Source: Amphimedon queenslandica (lineage: Eukaryota > Porifera > Demospongiae > Haplosclerida > Niphatidae). From it: a stretch of DNA of 39,789 nucleotides. Location: assembly GCF_000090795.2 (NCBI RefSeq), contig NW_003546336.1, positions 191,503 to 231,291 on the forward strand, given 5' to 3'. Under the pieces are notes generated by a model. It ran no database searches, was not told the DNA's origin, and worked only from the letters and a program-made list of their open reading frames with translations. This document shows positions 1 to 12,100 of the stretch, in pieces (the first letter of the stretch is position 1; each line of letters starts with the position of its first letter). A program made the translations under genes and the position numbers.

Positions 1-505
1 TGACAATATTAATGAGCTTTTGTGCAGAATCTCTTGTAGTTTGTAAGATTTGTTTGTCAAGTTCTGTGAAGTTGATATTGTTCTGAAATAGTTGAAGGGT
101 ATTTTGTCATACACCATTAGCCCATTCATTAAAGTCAGGAAGGCTCCCATTAACTCTAGATACTATATCATTGGCCCATTGAGTGAAGTTAGGATAGTCA
201 TTACTAGCAATAGCTCCAGTAGTAGCTGTACTGGTACTGGTAGCATCTCTAGCAGCCAATTGAACCAGTAATGAACTAAGTATTACGACCAGTAGCATCA
301 CAACAAGACACAGCAATATAGCAATGACAACTAATGGTTTGCTCCATGTTGACTGCTTTGATGTAGTCTCCATAACACCTCCTGTTGATTGATGATCGCT
401 ATCATTCCTCCTTACATTAGTATTGAAATCAACCAGTTCATAAGGATTCTCTTGTACAGGAGCTAGTATCTTATGCTCTCCCTTTCCTTCCATCGTCTTC
501 AACAC
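1..505 (-). pseudogene. single-pass membrane protein, 5' part, with in-frame TGA
   Basis: The ATG lies at 503-505 on the minus strand (a second Met follows four codons later). The protein has a polar N-terminal tail of about 55 residues, one strong membrane segment (about residues 56-84, rich in V, I and L), then an outer region with possible N-glycosylation sites (NFT, NGS) and two related stretches containing QWAND and EWANG. There is no cleavable signal peptide, so a type II topology is likely. The frame meets TGA at 107-109, yet the same frame stays open for the remaining 35 codons to the window edge and looks coding (it contains NFTEL and QKLINIV). This suggests a nonsense mutation, a sequencing error, or a true stop followed by chance open frame. 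The family was not recognised. The gene continues past the left edge if the TGA is not a real end. Confidence 0.45.
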
Positions 506-556
506 AAAGAAATTTACTGTTGTACTTGTGGTATAAATGTAGTAGATGGTATCACA

Positions 557-801
557 ATTGGGGTTCTAGCTAAGGAACTATACTACAGACATAATTATTT
601 GATGTAACTTTAAACTACTCAACTACGTACATACAAGTGTATCTCCTTACCACATCAAATTAAATTTGTAGATTCTAAGTATTAAGCCATTGAACCATTT
701 TTAGTGTGGTAAGGAGATACACTTGTATGTACGTAGTTGAGTAGTGTTAAGTTACATCAAATAATTATGTTTATAGTATAGTTGCTTAGGTGGACCCCCA
801 A
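557..801. mobile_element. foldback (MITE-like) element
   Basis: Two arms of about 85-95 bp (about 557-655 and 706-801) are near-perfect inverted repeats around a spacer of about 50 bp. The inner arms share the stretch through CTCCTTACCACA and its complement GTGTGGTAAGGAG. The outermost bases TGGGG/CCCCA also match. There is no coding capacity, so this is a non-autonomous foldback or MITE-type element. No clear target duplication was found. Confidence 0.75.
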
Positions 802-1004
802 ATGCAATAAACTGATTATTTATGAGTGACTTTAAGCCTCAAACAATAATATTGTTAACTCAAGCAGATATCTCAGTCCTCAGGTATTACATTACTTATA
901 CACACACACAAACCTCCAGACAGGCTGGACTCTTAATGTATGAATTAATTGCACTTAGTATGTAATGTATGTACTATTCTATTTCATTACTTTATGCATT
1001 ATAG

Positions 1005-1176
1005 GTACTCCTAGTTGATAAACTGATTGATCCAGTTGAGTTAGACTTCCTCTTACGGTTCCCTTGTGTACCTAATGTCAGTAGTCCTGTTGACTTCCTC
1101 TCACACAACTCATGGGGAGGGATCAAATCATTATCTGGCATGGAGCAGTTCAGGAACCTTGATAGAGACATTGAAG
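1005..1176 (+). pseudogene. isolated axonemal dynein heavy chain exon (fragment)
   Basis: The 172-nt segment is open in frame (57 codons plus 1 nt) and sits exactly between a splice acceptor (TTATAG, ending 1004) and a donor (GTAATA from 1177). It encodes LLRFPCVPNVSSPVDFLS, SWGGIKSLS and FRNLDRDIEG, which matches the conserved stretch near the AAA6/C-terminal region of axonemal dynein heavy chains (DNAH family). In dyneins the next residues continue into a conserved SAKRW segment. No such exon was found in 1177-2504, and the NALCN gene begins at 2505. The several hundred residues that should follow are therefore absent. It is best read as a transposed or duplicated exon relic, or less likely as part of a gene scrambled by assembly. 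Confidence 0.8.
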
Positions 1177-1594
1177 GTAATACAGTCACTTATGCCGCAT
1201 TTACACTACAGCAGTGGGCCAAACCGTGCTGAACCAGGCTGAGCTGGCCCTGCTGTACTAACCATGCTGGCCCGGTTTGGCCCAGCTCACTTTGGCTACT
1301 GTTTACTCAGACCAGACAGGATGACATATGCAGTAGTGTAAGCTACATACTACACTATATTGTACTGCTAGTGTAAGCTACATACTGTAGCTGGTAATTT
1401 GGAGGGGAGAAACTTGGTATTTTGATATTCATTTGCCATTATAAAACTCACCATTTGCTTAATGGCACATGGACACAAATTTGCCAAATTAAAAACCCAC
1501 CAATCATCAAAAATTTAATAATTCACCAAAATTCTACCCCTCCAAAATTATCAGCTACATGTATGTTATAGATAAACTATAGATGTTGAGGGTT

Positions 1595-1674
1595 ACTGGA
1601 TATACACTCAGATGTTAGTTGATTTAGAAGCCAAGGCTTCTAAATCAACTAACATCTGAGTGTATAAGTCCAGT
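1595..1674. repeat. near-perfect 39-bp hairpin
   Basis: Two arms of 39-40 bp meet at a 2-bp loop (GAAGCC-AA-GGCTTC). Shorter matching ends AGATAAACTA (about 1570) and TAGTTTATCT (about 1690) lie outside, so the hairpin may be the core of a MITE of about 130 bp. Confidence 0.75.
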
Positions 1675-1778
1675 AACACGAAACAGCTGTAGTTTATCTG
1701 GTTTGTACTACAGTGTGTGGGTGTACCAGAATTGGCAGTTAGATGATGGCTTCTAACTACCCCTGCTGTGGTCTACAC

Positions 1779-2184
1779 TAGGGGTGTCCCGATTATGCTA
1801 ATTTTTTTACCTATAATTCTATTCAGAAATTCTCAAAAATTTGCCTATTATTCTTTTTATTTTGCCCTATTATTCTCACTTTATTCTTTATAATCATGAG
1901 CTAACTACAATAAAAATGAAAATTAGTAAGTCTGAGAAGCCATTTAAAGTATCACTATCAGCAGAGACTGCAAAATATAAGTTTCTATATCAATTTCAGA
2001 ACCTGAACTTTGTTCAAAAATTGAGTTACAACTAGCTCAGGCATTAAAAAATTCAAAAATTGTGAATTTGCTGCTCTTTAATTAGAGTTTGGCTACTGAT
2101 CCACCTATTAGGCTAGCATTATTCTGGAATTGAAGTGCTACCTATTATTCCCAAAATTATTCCGGCATAATCGGGACACCCCTT
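1779..2184. mobile_element. hAT-like non-autonomous element
   Basis: Terminal inverted repeats read TAGGGGTGTCCCGAT on the left and AAGGGGTGTCCCGAT (complement) on the right. The element is flanked by an exact 8-bp direct repeat GTCTACAC (1771-1778 and 2185-2192). An 8-bp target duplication and YAGGGGTG-type ends are typical of hAT transposons. The interior of about 400 bp has no transposase. Confidence 0.75.
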
Positions 2185-2210
2185 GTCTACACTATATAAA
2201 CTCGTGGCGG

Positions 2211-2282
2211 TGCCTTTGATACACCCACATACTGTAGTACAAATTTGTACTACAGTAGATCTATGTGGGTGTATCAAAGGCA
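2211..2282. repeat. palindrome
   Basis: The arms share TGCCTTTGATACACCCACATA and its complement, and the centre GTACAAATTTGTAC is itself palindromic. It is a short foldback sequence with no coding content. Confidence 0.7.
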
Positions 2283-2504
2283 TTATTATATTATGTACTC
2301 TTGGTATTAAGTAGGTGCATCTATTTAATTTCTGACCACAACAGAGCATGTGCATGACACATTTCTGCTTACCTATCATGCAAGTTTAAGGAAAATCACT
2401 ACATAATTTTGGTGTGCAAAAGACTGAGTTACAATAATAATAATTAATTTTTATTAATGGTTAGTTAGTAGGAATTACTGATTATTAAAATATTCCATTT
2501 TAAA

Positions 2505-5500
2505 ATGGCGGCTCGTTTGGATGACAGTGTCCAGGTATCTGCTGGTGTTTCTCGTCGTTCCAATGAGAAGATGAGCCGCGGGTCAGTTTCATTTCAACCT
2601 AAACCATCAGTGTACTCTGTATCTGGGAGCGGATCAGAATACTACTATACTGGTAATAGACTATAGAGGCTCATTGATACTACACATACTATGTACTTCA
2701 TGTAATGTAGTACATGTATTTATTGATACAGTACAGTGTAGTGTGTGGTTAAAAATGATAATGTACTGTAGAAGTACGTTCTATTGCCGCCCTAAATACA
2801 TGTATGTGTACATGTCGTACATGTACACATGTAAATAAGAACAAAAATATATATTTATTAATTTTAATCATGTTTTTGTGCCAAACTATTGTTATATTTG
2901 GGGGAATCCAACTGTGAGGGTTTATTTCGTCTATCTATTACATGTACATGTATGTGTTTTTTTGTAATTTTATGAGTTTAATTAATTTTTGTTTTTGCAT
3001 GGCAAAAACATTGAAAGTTTTGCTGAACGGATGGAACTGACATAATTAATTATAATCAATGTCTCTAGGTGATACTCGTAAAGAAGTTGATGAGTATGAG
3101 ACTGTGTTTATGTACACCTGGTGGCTCTGGCTGACTGAAGACAATAAAGCAAGACAGTGCTTCCGCGTACTCTCTCTCGCTAATCTGATCCTATTGCTAC
3201 TGTCCCTACCATTTTATGATGTGTCTGATAGCAATAACTTTAATAAACTGAGAATACAGTTCATAGTTATATCAGTACTGGATATGATACTCTCCTTATT
3301 ATGTACCTTTCATTTGATTGTTAGGGGACGGTACTTTATATACAGACACGTTAAAATTGTGAGTGACTATAAATAGTAACGGTTACGATATGATGTTATT
3401 GCTACTATAAATACATTGTGGCTATAAATAGTAACAATATAAATGATGTCATTGTTACTATTAATAGGATGAGGAGACTAATGAGAGTCACTTCAATTAC
3501 ACTGAATTGATTCGTTTGTTAACTTTAGTGGGAGTGTCCATCTCTTTGTGGTATTCAGTTGGAATTGGGGTAATTAACACATTAAGTTATTAGTATTAAT
3601 ATTATTATTATTATTATCATTTATTATTATTGTTATTATTATTATTATTATCAATAGGTCTATAGATCCATATACATTGATATATCCTGGTATTGGTACA
3701 TTGCTATGTTACCACGTGCTTTCCTCTCAGTCACCTCATCAATTAAACTCTTCATACCATCAAATGTTGAGTCATCAGTATTACAAAAAGTGTCAACTAT
3801 CATTAAGTAAGTTATTAATTACTATTATTATGACTGTTATTTGATTATTAACAGTTATTCATTATTAACAGTTATTATTATTTATTGTATGTGTTGTACT
3901 TTGTAGGTGGAAGCAGCTCTGTATGGTGACATTGTTTTACTTCATCTTTGTTTTTATTTTTGCACTTTTGGGAGTCCACATAATTGGAGGACTGGACTAC
4001 ATATGTGTCTACAACAAGTTAGTTCATTAATTAATCTAATTCATTAATCTATTTTGAAGTACAGTATATCACAAAATTTTTTGAGGGCTGTAAATTTCAC
4101 AAATTTCATAATTCTTTGAAGATTTGCGAAAATTAATTCCACAAAAATCAATTTTTACAGTACAAGATGGCAGAAGGCATAAATTTGCAAAAATAAAATT
4201 GGCAAAAAAGATTTAGGCAAATTTGCAAACTTTGCAGCCCTTGAAAATTTTGCGCTATATGGTAATCTACATTTATTTATCTATATTTTTAACTAAATTT
4301 TATCTATTTTAATTAATCTATTATTATTTTGATACTTGCAGTAGTGTACCAGCTATTCCTATCAGACATTGTGATATCAATAATCCTTCGGGACAGGAAC
4401 TGTGTAATAATGATTCTGACTATCTGATAACTTGCGAGAGATTCTCACCTAATCCTGACTCCAATGAGCCAATATTCATTAACTACAGGACATTTGTGTA
4501 TTACGGACAATTTAGAACAATACGTAAGCACACATGATCAATTATTATTATTACCATATGAGGGTTATACAGTGTTCATGTATTCACTGGAAATAAATTT
4601 TGCCAAGAGTGGATAATTATTTAGGGAGAGTGTCTAACACACCTATATCCTGTGATACAACAGTGCGTATGTTTACATAGCAATGATAGCATGGTGATTA
4701 GCACCAACTAGCCATTCTTGCGTCCTTATATTGATTCCAAGTCAGAACGCTGAAAATAAGAAACAGCCAAGCATTAGAAGAACATATTCCTGTCTGCTCC
4801 TGCTTGTTTCTCGCACTGCATGATCCTCAGACTGGAGATATAAGTCTTAAAGTTGCCTGCATGCTTCAAGCACCATTTTATCAACCACACCCATAAATTT
4901 AAAGATTTCTGAGATTAACTCTGTATACTTTTAAAAAACGGATTTAAGCATACGTGCTGTTGTATCACAGATTATAGGCATGTTGGACACTCTCCCTAAA
5001 TAATTATCCACTCTTAATTTTGCTAATTTCACGTTTTCATTAAATTTGTGAAATTGAATTTTTACAAAAGAGGTGTGACACACTAGGAAAATGACTGCAA
5101 AAGGTACAATTTGCGAAAATTTATACCAATTAATAGCAAATCGGGACGAATTTGCAAAGTTTTATACCAACACAATAAAACCCCTATATGGTATTATTAT
5201 TATTATTGTTGTTGTCTTTGTTGTTATTATTATTGTTGTTGTTGTTATTCTTATTAGTTGATGGTCTGTATGCTGTGTATGAAGCCTCTACTCTTGAGTT
5301 GTGGAGTTTCATGATGTTAGCTGCTTTTGATGCTAGGGACTTTGTCATAGTCGCCATTTACTACACTTTATTGATATTATTCCTTGTCATCATACTACAG
5401 GTACAATACATGTACATGTACATTGTACATGTATAAGTATATATTACTGTGTATTTGAAAGTTTATGCCTTAGGAATTTGTGTTTGATCTAATTTTTACT

Positions 5501-5889
5501 TGCTTTAAGGCTGCGTCATGTAGTATTGAATGTACAATTATACATGTACATGTACATGTAGCATGTACATGTACAATATGAATGATTAAATTTTGCAAAT
5601 TTCTAATTTAGTAAAATTAAAATCATATAAAATTTCGAAATACATTGTACATGTACATGTACATGCACATGTACATGCATGTTTGTAAATTGTAATACAT
5701 GTACACATACATGTTTGTGAATGCATGTATACATGTACATGCACATGTATTTACATGTATGTGTCTTTCTCTTTATTGTAGCAAAGTATATTTCTGGTGG
5801 TGATCATTGAATCATTTGCTGACCTGAGGAGTAATACACAATCACAACAACAAATTAACATGAAACAAACAAAAACAAGACCTTCTGTG
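2505..5889 (+). CDS. NALCN: NALCN exons 1-8: N-terminus and domain I (residues 1-411)
   Basis: Exons: 2505-2652, 3069-3358, 3468-3569, 3658-3806, 3907-4017, 4342-4523, 5258-5400, 5782-5889. Exon 1 encodes a polar Ser-rich tail. Exon 2 holds S1 and S2 (FRVLSLANLILLLLSLPF and following). Exon 4 carries the S4 region with only one Arg and one Lys (MLPRAFLSVTSSIKLF). Exon 5 is S5. Exon 6 is the extracellular turret with several cysteines. Exon 7 has the pore (YEASTLELW, filter E341; the residue after the glutamate is Leu where vertebrate NALCN has Gly) and S6, which ends in exon 8 (VVIIESFADLR). Intron 6 contains nested transposable elements. Confidence 0.9.
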
Positions 5890-8800
5890 GTATGCTATTG
5901 TTGTATAAAGAATTAATTAATCAATTAATTAATCACCAGGTCCTGTCACTAGATAGTGGCTCCTCAGTGTTACGTTTAAAGTCAACAGATACAAACAGTC
6001 CAAAGGATTTTATTGTTAAATATGGAAAGAAGCTGATCATTATGGAGAAATTCTTTCTCTTCCTGGTATTTGCTGATGCCATAGTCACCAGTTTAAAAAC
6101 AGCCGAATATTCTCAAAGTAATAAAGAACAATGGAGGCTGGCACTACAGATATGGCAGGTATTACAGTGTAGCACTTTATTTGATATTTTGCTTTAAAAT
6201 TGTAGTTCGCGATTTTTAATTTAATGATTTTTGTGTACATGTACACGTACACATTGTATGCATGTACATGTACATTACTAAGCATGCACATTAATGGTTT
6301 TTTAGTATTGATGATTTCACTTCAATATTGCCAATTGCTAAATAAAACTGAGCCGGATTAAAGCTGTATACAGTATACTGTATTGCCTCATATTTTGTAG
6401 TTTAAAATTTTTGGATATTTGTGAATAAATTTTTGTAAATTAACCAGTACATGCAGCTGCTACAATGGTGACTGGTAGTTTTTTGTGATTATTAAAATTA
6501 AGAAAATTTTAGACCATTAAAATTGGAACTACATGTACACGTACATGTACATGTACATTACATTTGTATATGTACAATGCACATTGTATATGGTATTGTG
6601 TTATAATTATAATACTGTTCCTTCCTTTACAGGTGACTGTCAGTCTAGCATTCCTCCTTGAAGTGATCATATTGTTCCTATTCTATCTTTACCACGGACA
6701 GTATAAGCTATTCTTCAAGAGGCCATATTACATTTGTCTGATAATACTATCCATTGGAGGATTAGTGGCCTCCATTCCTAGCAGATACACATATGATCCA
6801 CTGTATCCTTCAAACGGTCTCATTTTATTTCAAGTAAGTGTACATGTACATGTACATGTGTGTATGTGCTCAATACTTACTGTTGATTGGGAAATTTTTT
6901 CTGTTTAAAATACTTTTTCTGTAATGGGTAACAGTGAAATTTTAATAGTTAAACTATTTTTATAACATACATGTACATGTGCATACATGCATGTATAAGA
7001 ATGAATTTCAATGAATCTGCCATTAATAAGAGTGGTGCTGTAGATGCCAGGCTTAACAATAAACTGTTGCCTTCTTTGCCACAGTTACATGTACATGTAC
7101 ATGTGTCACACTTAATTTAGAATTTTAGATACATATGTACATGTTCATGTACGTGTATTACAAAAATACAAAACAGCGGAAATAAAATTACATTGAAATT
7201 ATTCACACAAATTTTTGTACATGCCTTTTTAGATGTACATGTATATGAAAATTTTCAATCTGCAGTATTACAATCTACTGTATTATGTCCATTCATACTG
7301 TCAGTCTGTCACTCCCTCCTTCTATTCCTTTAGTCCTTGAGGTTCCCTCGTTTGATAAGAGTCTCACGGTATTTGAAGGACTTCTTCAATAAGTTGCTAG
7401 GGAACGCTCGTATACCGATACTCATTGCTGTGACTGCTGCTATGATAGTCTTCATATCAATTGTTAATTGTCAGATATTCACTTATAAGGATACTGAGTG
7501 TCCTAACGTGGGAACAGAGCATTACTCTAACTTCATTGCTGTTAGTTAACACTTAACACACATACAGTACATGTACATATGTATGTAAATGTTTTTTTTA
7601 TTTATAATAGCACAACTAATAATAATAATAATATATACATGTACATGTACATGTAGCATACATATAAGTGTGACTGAGATACAAATTGACAGATAAGTAT
7701 AGGTTATACACCGAGATAGAGGTTTCTATGGTATTTATTAACCGAGCGACGCAGTCGCGAGGTTAATAAATACCATAGAAACCGATACCGAGGTGTATAA
7801 CCAACTTCTACCATGACACTTGAAAAACAACTACCAGCTGCTGATAATAAGACCACAGTTGACATACATACAACATATCTAACAGGCTAGGCCAGTAAAG
7901 AATCAACCAAACTTGACAAATGGACTATAAGAGCATAAGCGTAGAGTACCAAACTGCCAATCAATTAATTATTTAACGAGATAGGTTTATATTTTTACGA
8001 GCTAGGTTAATATGAAAAATAATTGACCTCCAATAATGCAATCTGATTGGTCAATCGCAAGGTGGCATGGTAGAAATATAATATAAATGTACATGTATGT
8101 ACATGTACAATGTACATGTACACTCAAGAGTACATGATGATACACTGTACTGTTTTTCTTAATTATACATGTACATGTAGTTAAGTACATGTATTTGTGT
8201 ATACGTTATAGTGTGTACATATATGCGTGTACATGTACTTGTACATGCATACACTGTACATGTACATTTTGTATGTGCATGCACTGTACATACATGCATG
8301 TACATGTAGTAACGCACTGTACAGTGACTGTGTCCTATACAGTGTATACAGTACATGTACATGTACATTACTGGTATTACATGTTTGTACATGTTATATT
8401 GGTGTAGGGTTTAAGTTCAACGTTCCAACTGGTAATGAATGAAGCATGGACTGATATTACTAGTGAGCTGATGTGTGGTATCAAATTCCGGTGGATCATT
8501 TCTAATCTATACTTTATCATCATTCACCTTTTCTCATCTCTTGTATGTAAACCAAACCTTCTTTATCATTATTTATTTATTTATTATTTATTTATGTGTT
8601 AGATATTTCTTAACTTTTTTGGTGCAGTCATTTTGGATAATTTGGAATATTCGGAGGAAGAGAAACAGTCAAAACTAGAAGTGAGTTTTTAATTAATAAT
8701 ACATGTACCATAAATGTTCAAATAAAGGCCGGGCTTGAATAAATGCCTGGTACTAACAATCTCTAAGTATAGATACGCATAATGTGTCCTATACTCAATA

Positions 8801-9148
8801 TAAGTACCATAATCTTTACAGTGTCCCAAATGGCCTAACTTGTTAAGCTGAGTGCATTGAATATGGAGTTCCGGGTTCCAATCCCAGTTTTACTTTTTCT
8901 TTTTTTATTTTACCCAATTTTTTTGTCCTGGAAAGAAATAAACGCCCGGACTTTTATTTGAACATTCACATTTACATGTACATGTATGCATGTATCTAAT
9001 GTATTGGTTGGCTTGTAGGACATCAAAAGAAAAGAAGACAAGTCAAATACTGTTCCTTTTCACTTGAGGATTTTTAAGAAGTAATTTACATTGTATTTAT
9101 TTATTAGTCTCTTTATTATTATTATTATTATTATTTATGATTATTGTT

Positions 9149-9183
<35 letters not shown>

Positions 9184-12100
9184 TATTGTTAGGTTGAATA
9201 ATCAACCCAAAAGGTTACGTCCTCCTGGTAAAGGATTACCTGATCCTAATTTAGAGTAATAATACGTGCACACACACCTCTGTTATAATGTACATGTACA
9301 TGTATACAGACTGTTGTTGTTTATTGTTTGTTGTTGTTATACAGACTATTGTTGCTTATTGTCTATTCATTGTTTGTTGTTTACTAGTGAGGTTGATGTT
9401 CGACGGTTTTTTGAGTCGGCTAGTCAAAATGTCATTGTGCCTGATCCTGGTTTCCATGACGACACTCCACCCATCCCCTCTGTTAGAGAGACTAACAATG
9501 GAAGGACTCAAGTAATTAATATTCATTAGTGGGTGTGGTTTAATTAATATTTATTAGTGGGTGTGGGTTAATTAATATTCATTAGTGGGTGTGGTCGAAT
9601 TAATTTTCATTATGTAGGTCAGACAGTATTCCTTGGTTAGTAATCTTGATGAAGATGATTATGCTAGTTATACACACACTATTGAGAAGAAATATCAGAC
9701 CATAGACTCACTATTAAAGTAATGATATTATTACTAGACGAATGTAAAACATTGAAGGGGCGAGCCTAAGCAAGCAAAGTGATGACCATTTGCTATGGCA
9801 AATGGTCACAAATTTGCAAAATTAAACTACAATAAGCTAATGCCGACCTTTATATAATTATTACACGTACATGTATTATTATTATTGTTGTTGTTGTTGT
9901 TTTTGTTTGTTAGGTTTGTAAAGTTCTGGCGTAGACGAGTAGAAGCTAATGATGTCTCCAGTAGTGAGAGAAGATACCAGTTACCTGATCTGTTTGGGGA
10001 CAACAAGAAACAGAACAACCGAATCAACAATAATAACAAGTAAGAAGTCTACATGTACTTTTACATGTGCATGTACATACTGTATAGTGCAAAAGTTTTT
10101 AAGGCTGTAAATTTTGCGAATTTGCCTAAAAATCTATTTTGTGGATTTAATTTTTGTCTGCCATTTTGTAATGTAATAAATTGATTTTTGCGGGATTTTT
10201 TTCAAATTTTTAAAGATTTGCAAAATCCACGAAATTTATCGCCCTCGAAATTTTTGTGTTGTAAATAGAGCAAAGCATCAGACTTCACCCAATAATGGTA
10301 AGAGTGTATAATGGTATCAATTTGATTTTGAGATAGTTATCATCCACTTCTCAAGATGTAGCACATTTATGTACATGTACATGTACATGTACATGCATGT
10401 ACTCCCTAGTCCCTAAGGTTTAGTATACAATGTACATGTACATGTATGTAACTGGTCATCTGCAATATTTATGTGTTGCATTGATACTGCTAGTTAGAGT
10501 AACAACAAAAGAACAATGGTAGCATTCATCTTTATATTAAGAAACAAGAGAAGACCTTGCAGTGATATTGGTTGATATTCTTTCCTTTATATACATGTAC
10601 ATCATGTACGTGTACATGTACTGTATGTGTAGTATTGTGTACAGTACAACTACATGTACATGTACATGTGTACAGTGCCTGATACATGATCAAGGTATCG
10701 CCCTTCACTTTGCTAGCTCCTGTTGTCACTCTTTCCATCTCCCAGTACGTATAGTATCATCAATAGTCAATGTGATTTTTATGAGAATGAGTGATGACTA
10801 CAACAAGAAAGTTTACAATCCTTTTCCATCAATACCCCTGCTGTTGCTAGCACCAGCATTAATACCCTGGCAATACTGACCATTTGTATCAGAGAAAATT
10901 ATAAAAATGGAGAATTCTCTCCGAGGCTCAATTTTTGAATACGGTAACTTTAAAAATTTGTAAAAAAATCAATTTTGATCAGAATCAGCTCAAACTTGCT
11001 ACGCAGCACAAGTAGATGGGTACATGTGCATGTATATGTATCAGGAAAAAATTAAAGTGGCAAATTTATTTTTCAATAAAAATACAACCTAATGATAAAA
11101 ATGATGATAGTTATGCTACATGTAATTATGATACTAAAACTAAACTAATACAAAAACTAGAAACTGTACTTGATTATGATAATGAATTAATTACAATAAT
11201 CTTTCATTCATCACCAATATGAGTGAACTTCACATCAACATGACCACAGCCACTGATACTAAACTCCACTATATAATAAGACTTGACCCATTGGCCAGGA
11301 GACTTCTCTCTGAATAAACTGGTCACAAGCATTGGCTTCTTTATGTTTATATTCAGTGGCACATACTTACCAGAAACAACATTAAAGCAAGTGTAAGGAT
11401 GAGAAGGTAAAATATTGGGCAAACGATTCTTATAATAATCATATATTTCACATCTCGGATGCCCGTACCTATATCCACTGCTTGAGAACACGTATTCTGC
11501 TTTAATAAAAGATAGAAAATTTTCTGGGTTAGCATGGAGGGCACCATGATGACTGAGCCGGTAGATTTGCGACTTAAGATCAGGTCCGGCTTTTTTAAGA
11601 AACGCTGTCATATCGTTTGTAGTCAGTTCAAAGTCTCCAGTGATTAGTGTGGATCAACCAGCATAAGTTATTTTGGAAATGATAGAGTCACTGTTAGAAT
11701 TACCAGTACAACCTCCAACAGCAGAAGCAACAAAAGAGAGTGAGACGGGTTTGTCAGAAGAGCATATGTTTATACTTTTCTTGCAATCCTTAATACCAGC
11801 ACACTCAAGTACTTTATTCGGATCAGCATACTGACTGTTAACAGGATACCTGGACCAATCACAAGAATGATAGACGGTGAATTTCTTCAGTGTCCCATAT
11901 TCCTTATAGTGTGAGGTCCCATAATAGTCTAATATTGTCTTCATATAGCTGAAGTGGTCTCTGTGAGAATGAGTAATGACTGCAAAGTTGAGTTTAGTCC
12001 CAGCAAGAAAGTAATGACTCCTTGTCCATCAATGCCCCTACGGTTACTAGCACCAGCATCAATGATACTGACCACTCCTTTAACAGGATCACCTTTAGCT

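Larger units (their letters stand above)
1177..2504. other. gene-free stretch filled with inverted-repeat elements
   Basis: No coding exon was found. The stretch holds: an inverted repeat with 12-bp perfect arms (TGGGCCAAACCG at about 1215 and its complement at about 1275); a direct repeat of AGTGTAAGCTACATACT (about 1336 and 1370); a degenerate element of the CGTATAGCGGGAAATTTTGG family (about 1387-1555); a near-perfect hairpin (1595-1674); an hAT-like element (1779-2184); a second palindrome (2211-2282); and AT-rich sequence up to the NALCN start codon. Confidence 0.6.

Noticed and set aside
992-1189. Minus-strand open frame of 65 codons
   Set aside because: It is the reverse-strand shadow of the dynein heavy chain exon, which has the recognisable protein match and splice sites on the plus strand.
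1841-2035. Plus-strand open frame of 64 codons
   Set aside because: It lies wholly inside the hAT-like element 1779-2184 and shows no transposase or other motif.
5188-5257. Upstream extension of the open frame around NALCN exon 7 (poly-Leu)
   Set aside because: It translates an intronic ATT/GTT microsatellite; the acceptor at 5256-5257 and the phase from exon 6 mark the true exon start.
8159-8442. Overlapping open frames on both strands rich in Met, Tyr, Cys, His and Val
   Set aside because: They are translations of ACATGT-type simple repeats in NALCN intron 11; composition is artificial and frames on both strands are open for the same reason.
8821-8890. A functional tRNA gene
   Set aside because: The acceptor and anticodon stems are not convincing and the T-loop is off consensus; the sequence repeats as part of a TIR element family, so a tRNA-like relic is the better reading.
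10268-10296. Possible tiny NALCN exon (AATAG acceptor, GTAAGA donor) after exon 18
   Set aside because: It would add 29 nt and end in phase 1, which does not fit the phase required by exon 19; direct joining of exons 18 and 19 keeps the frame.
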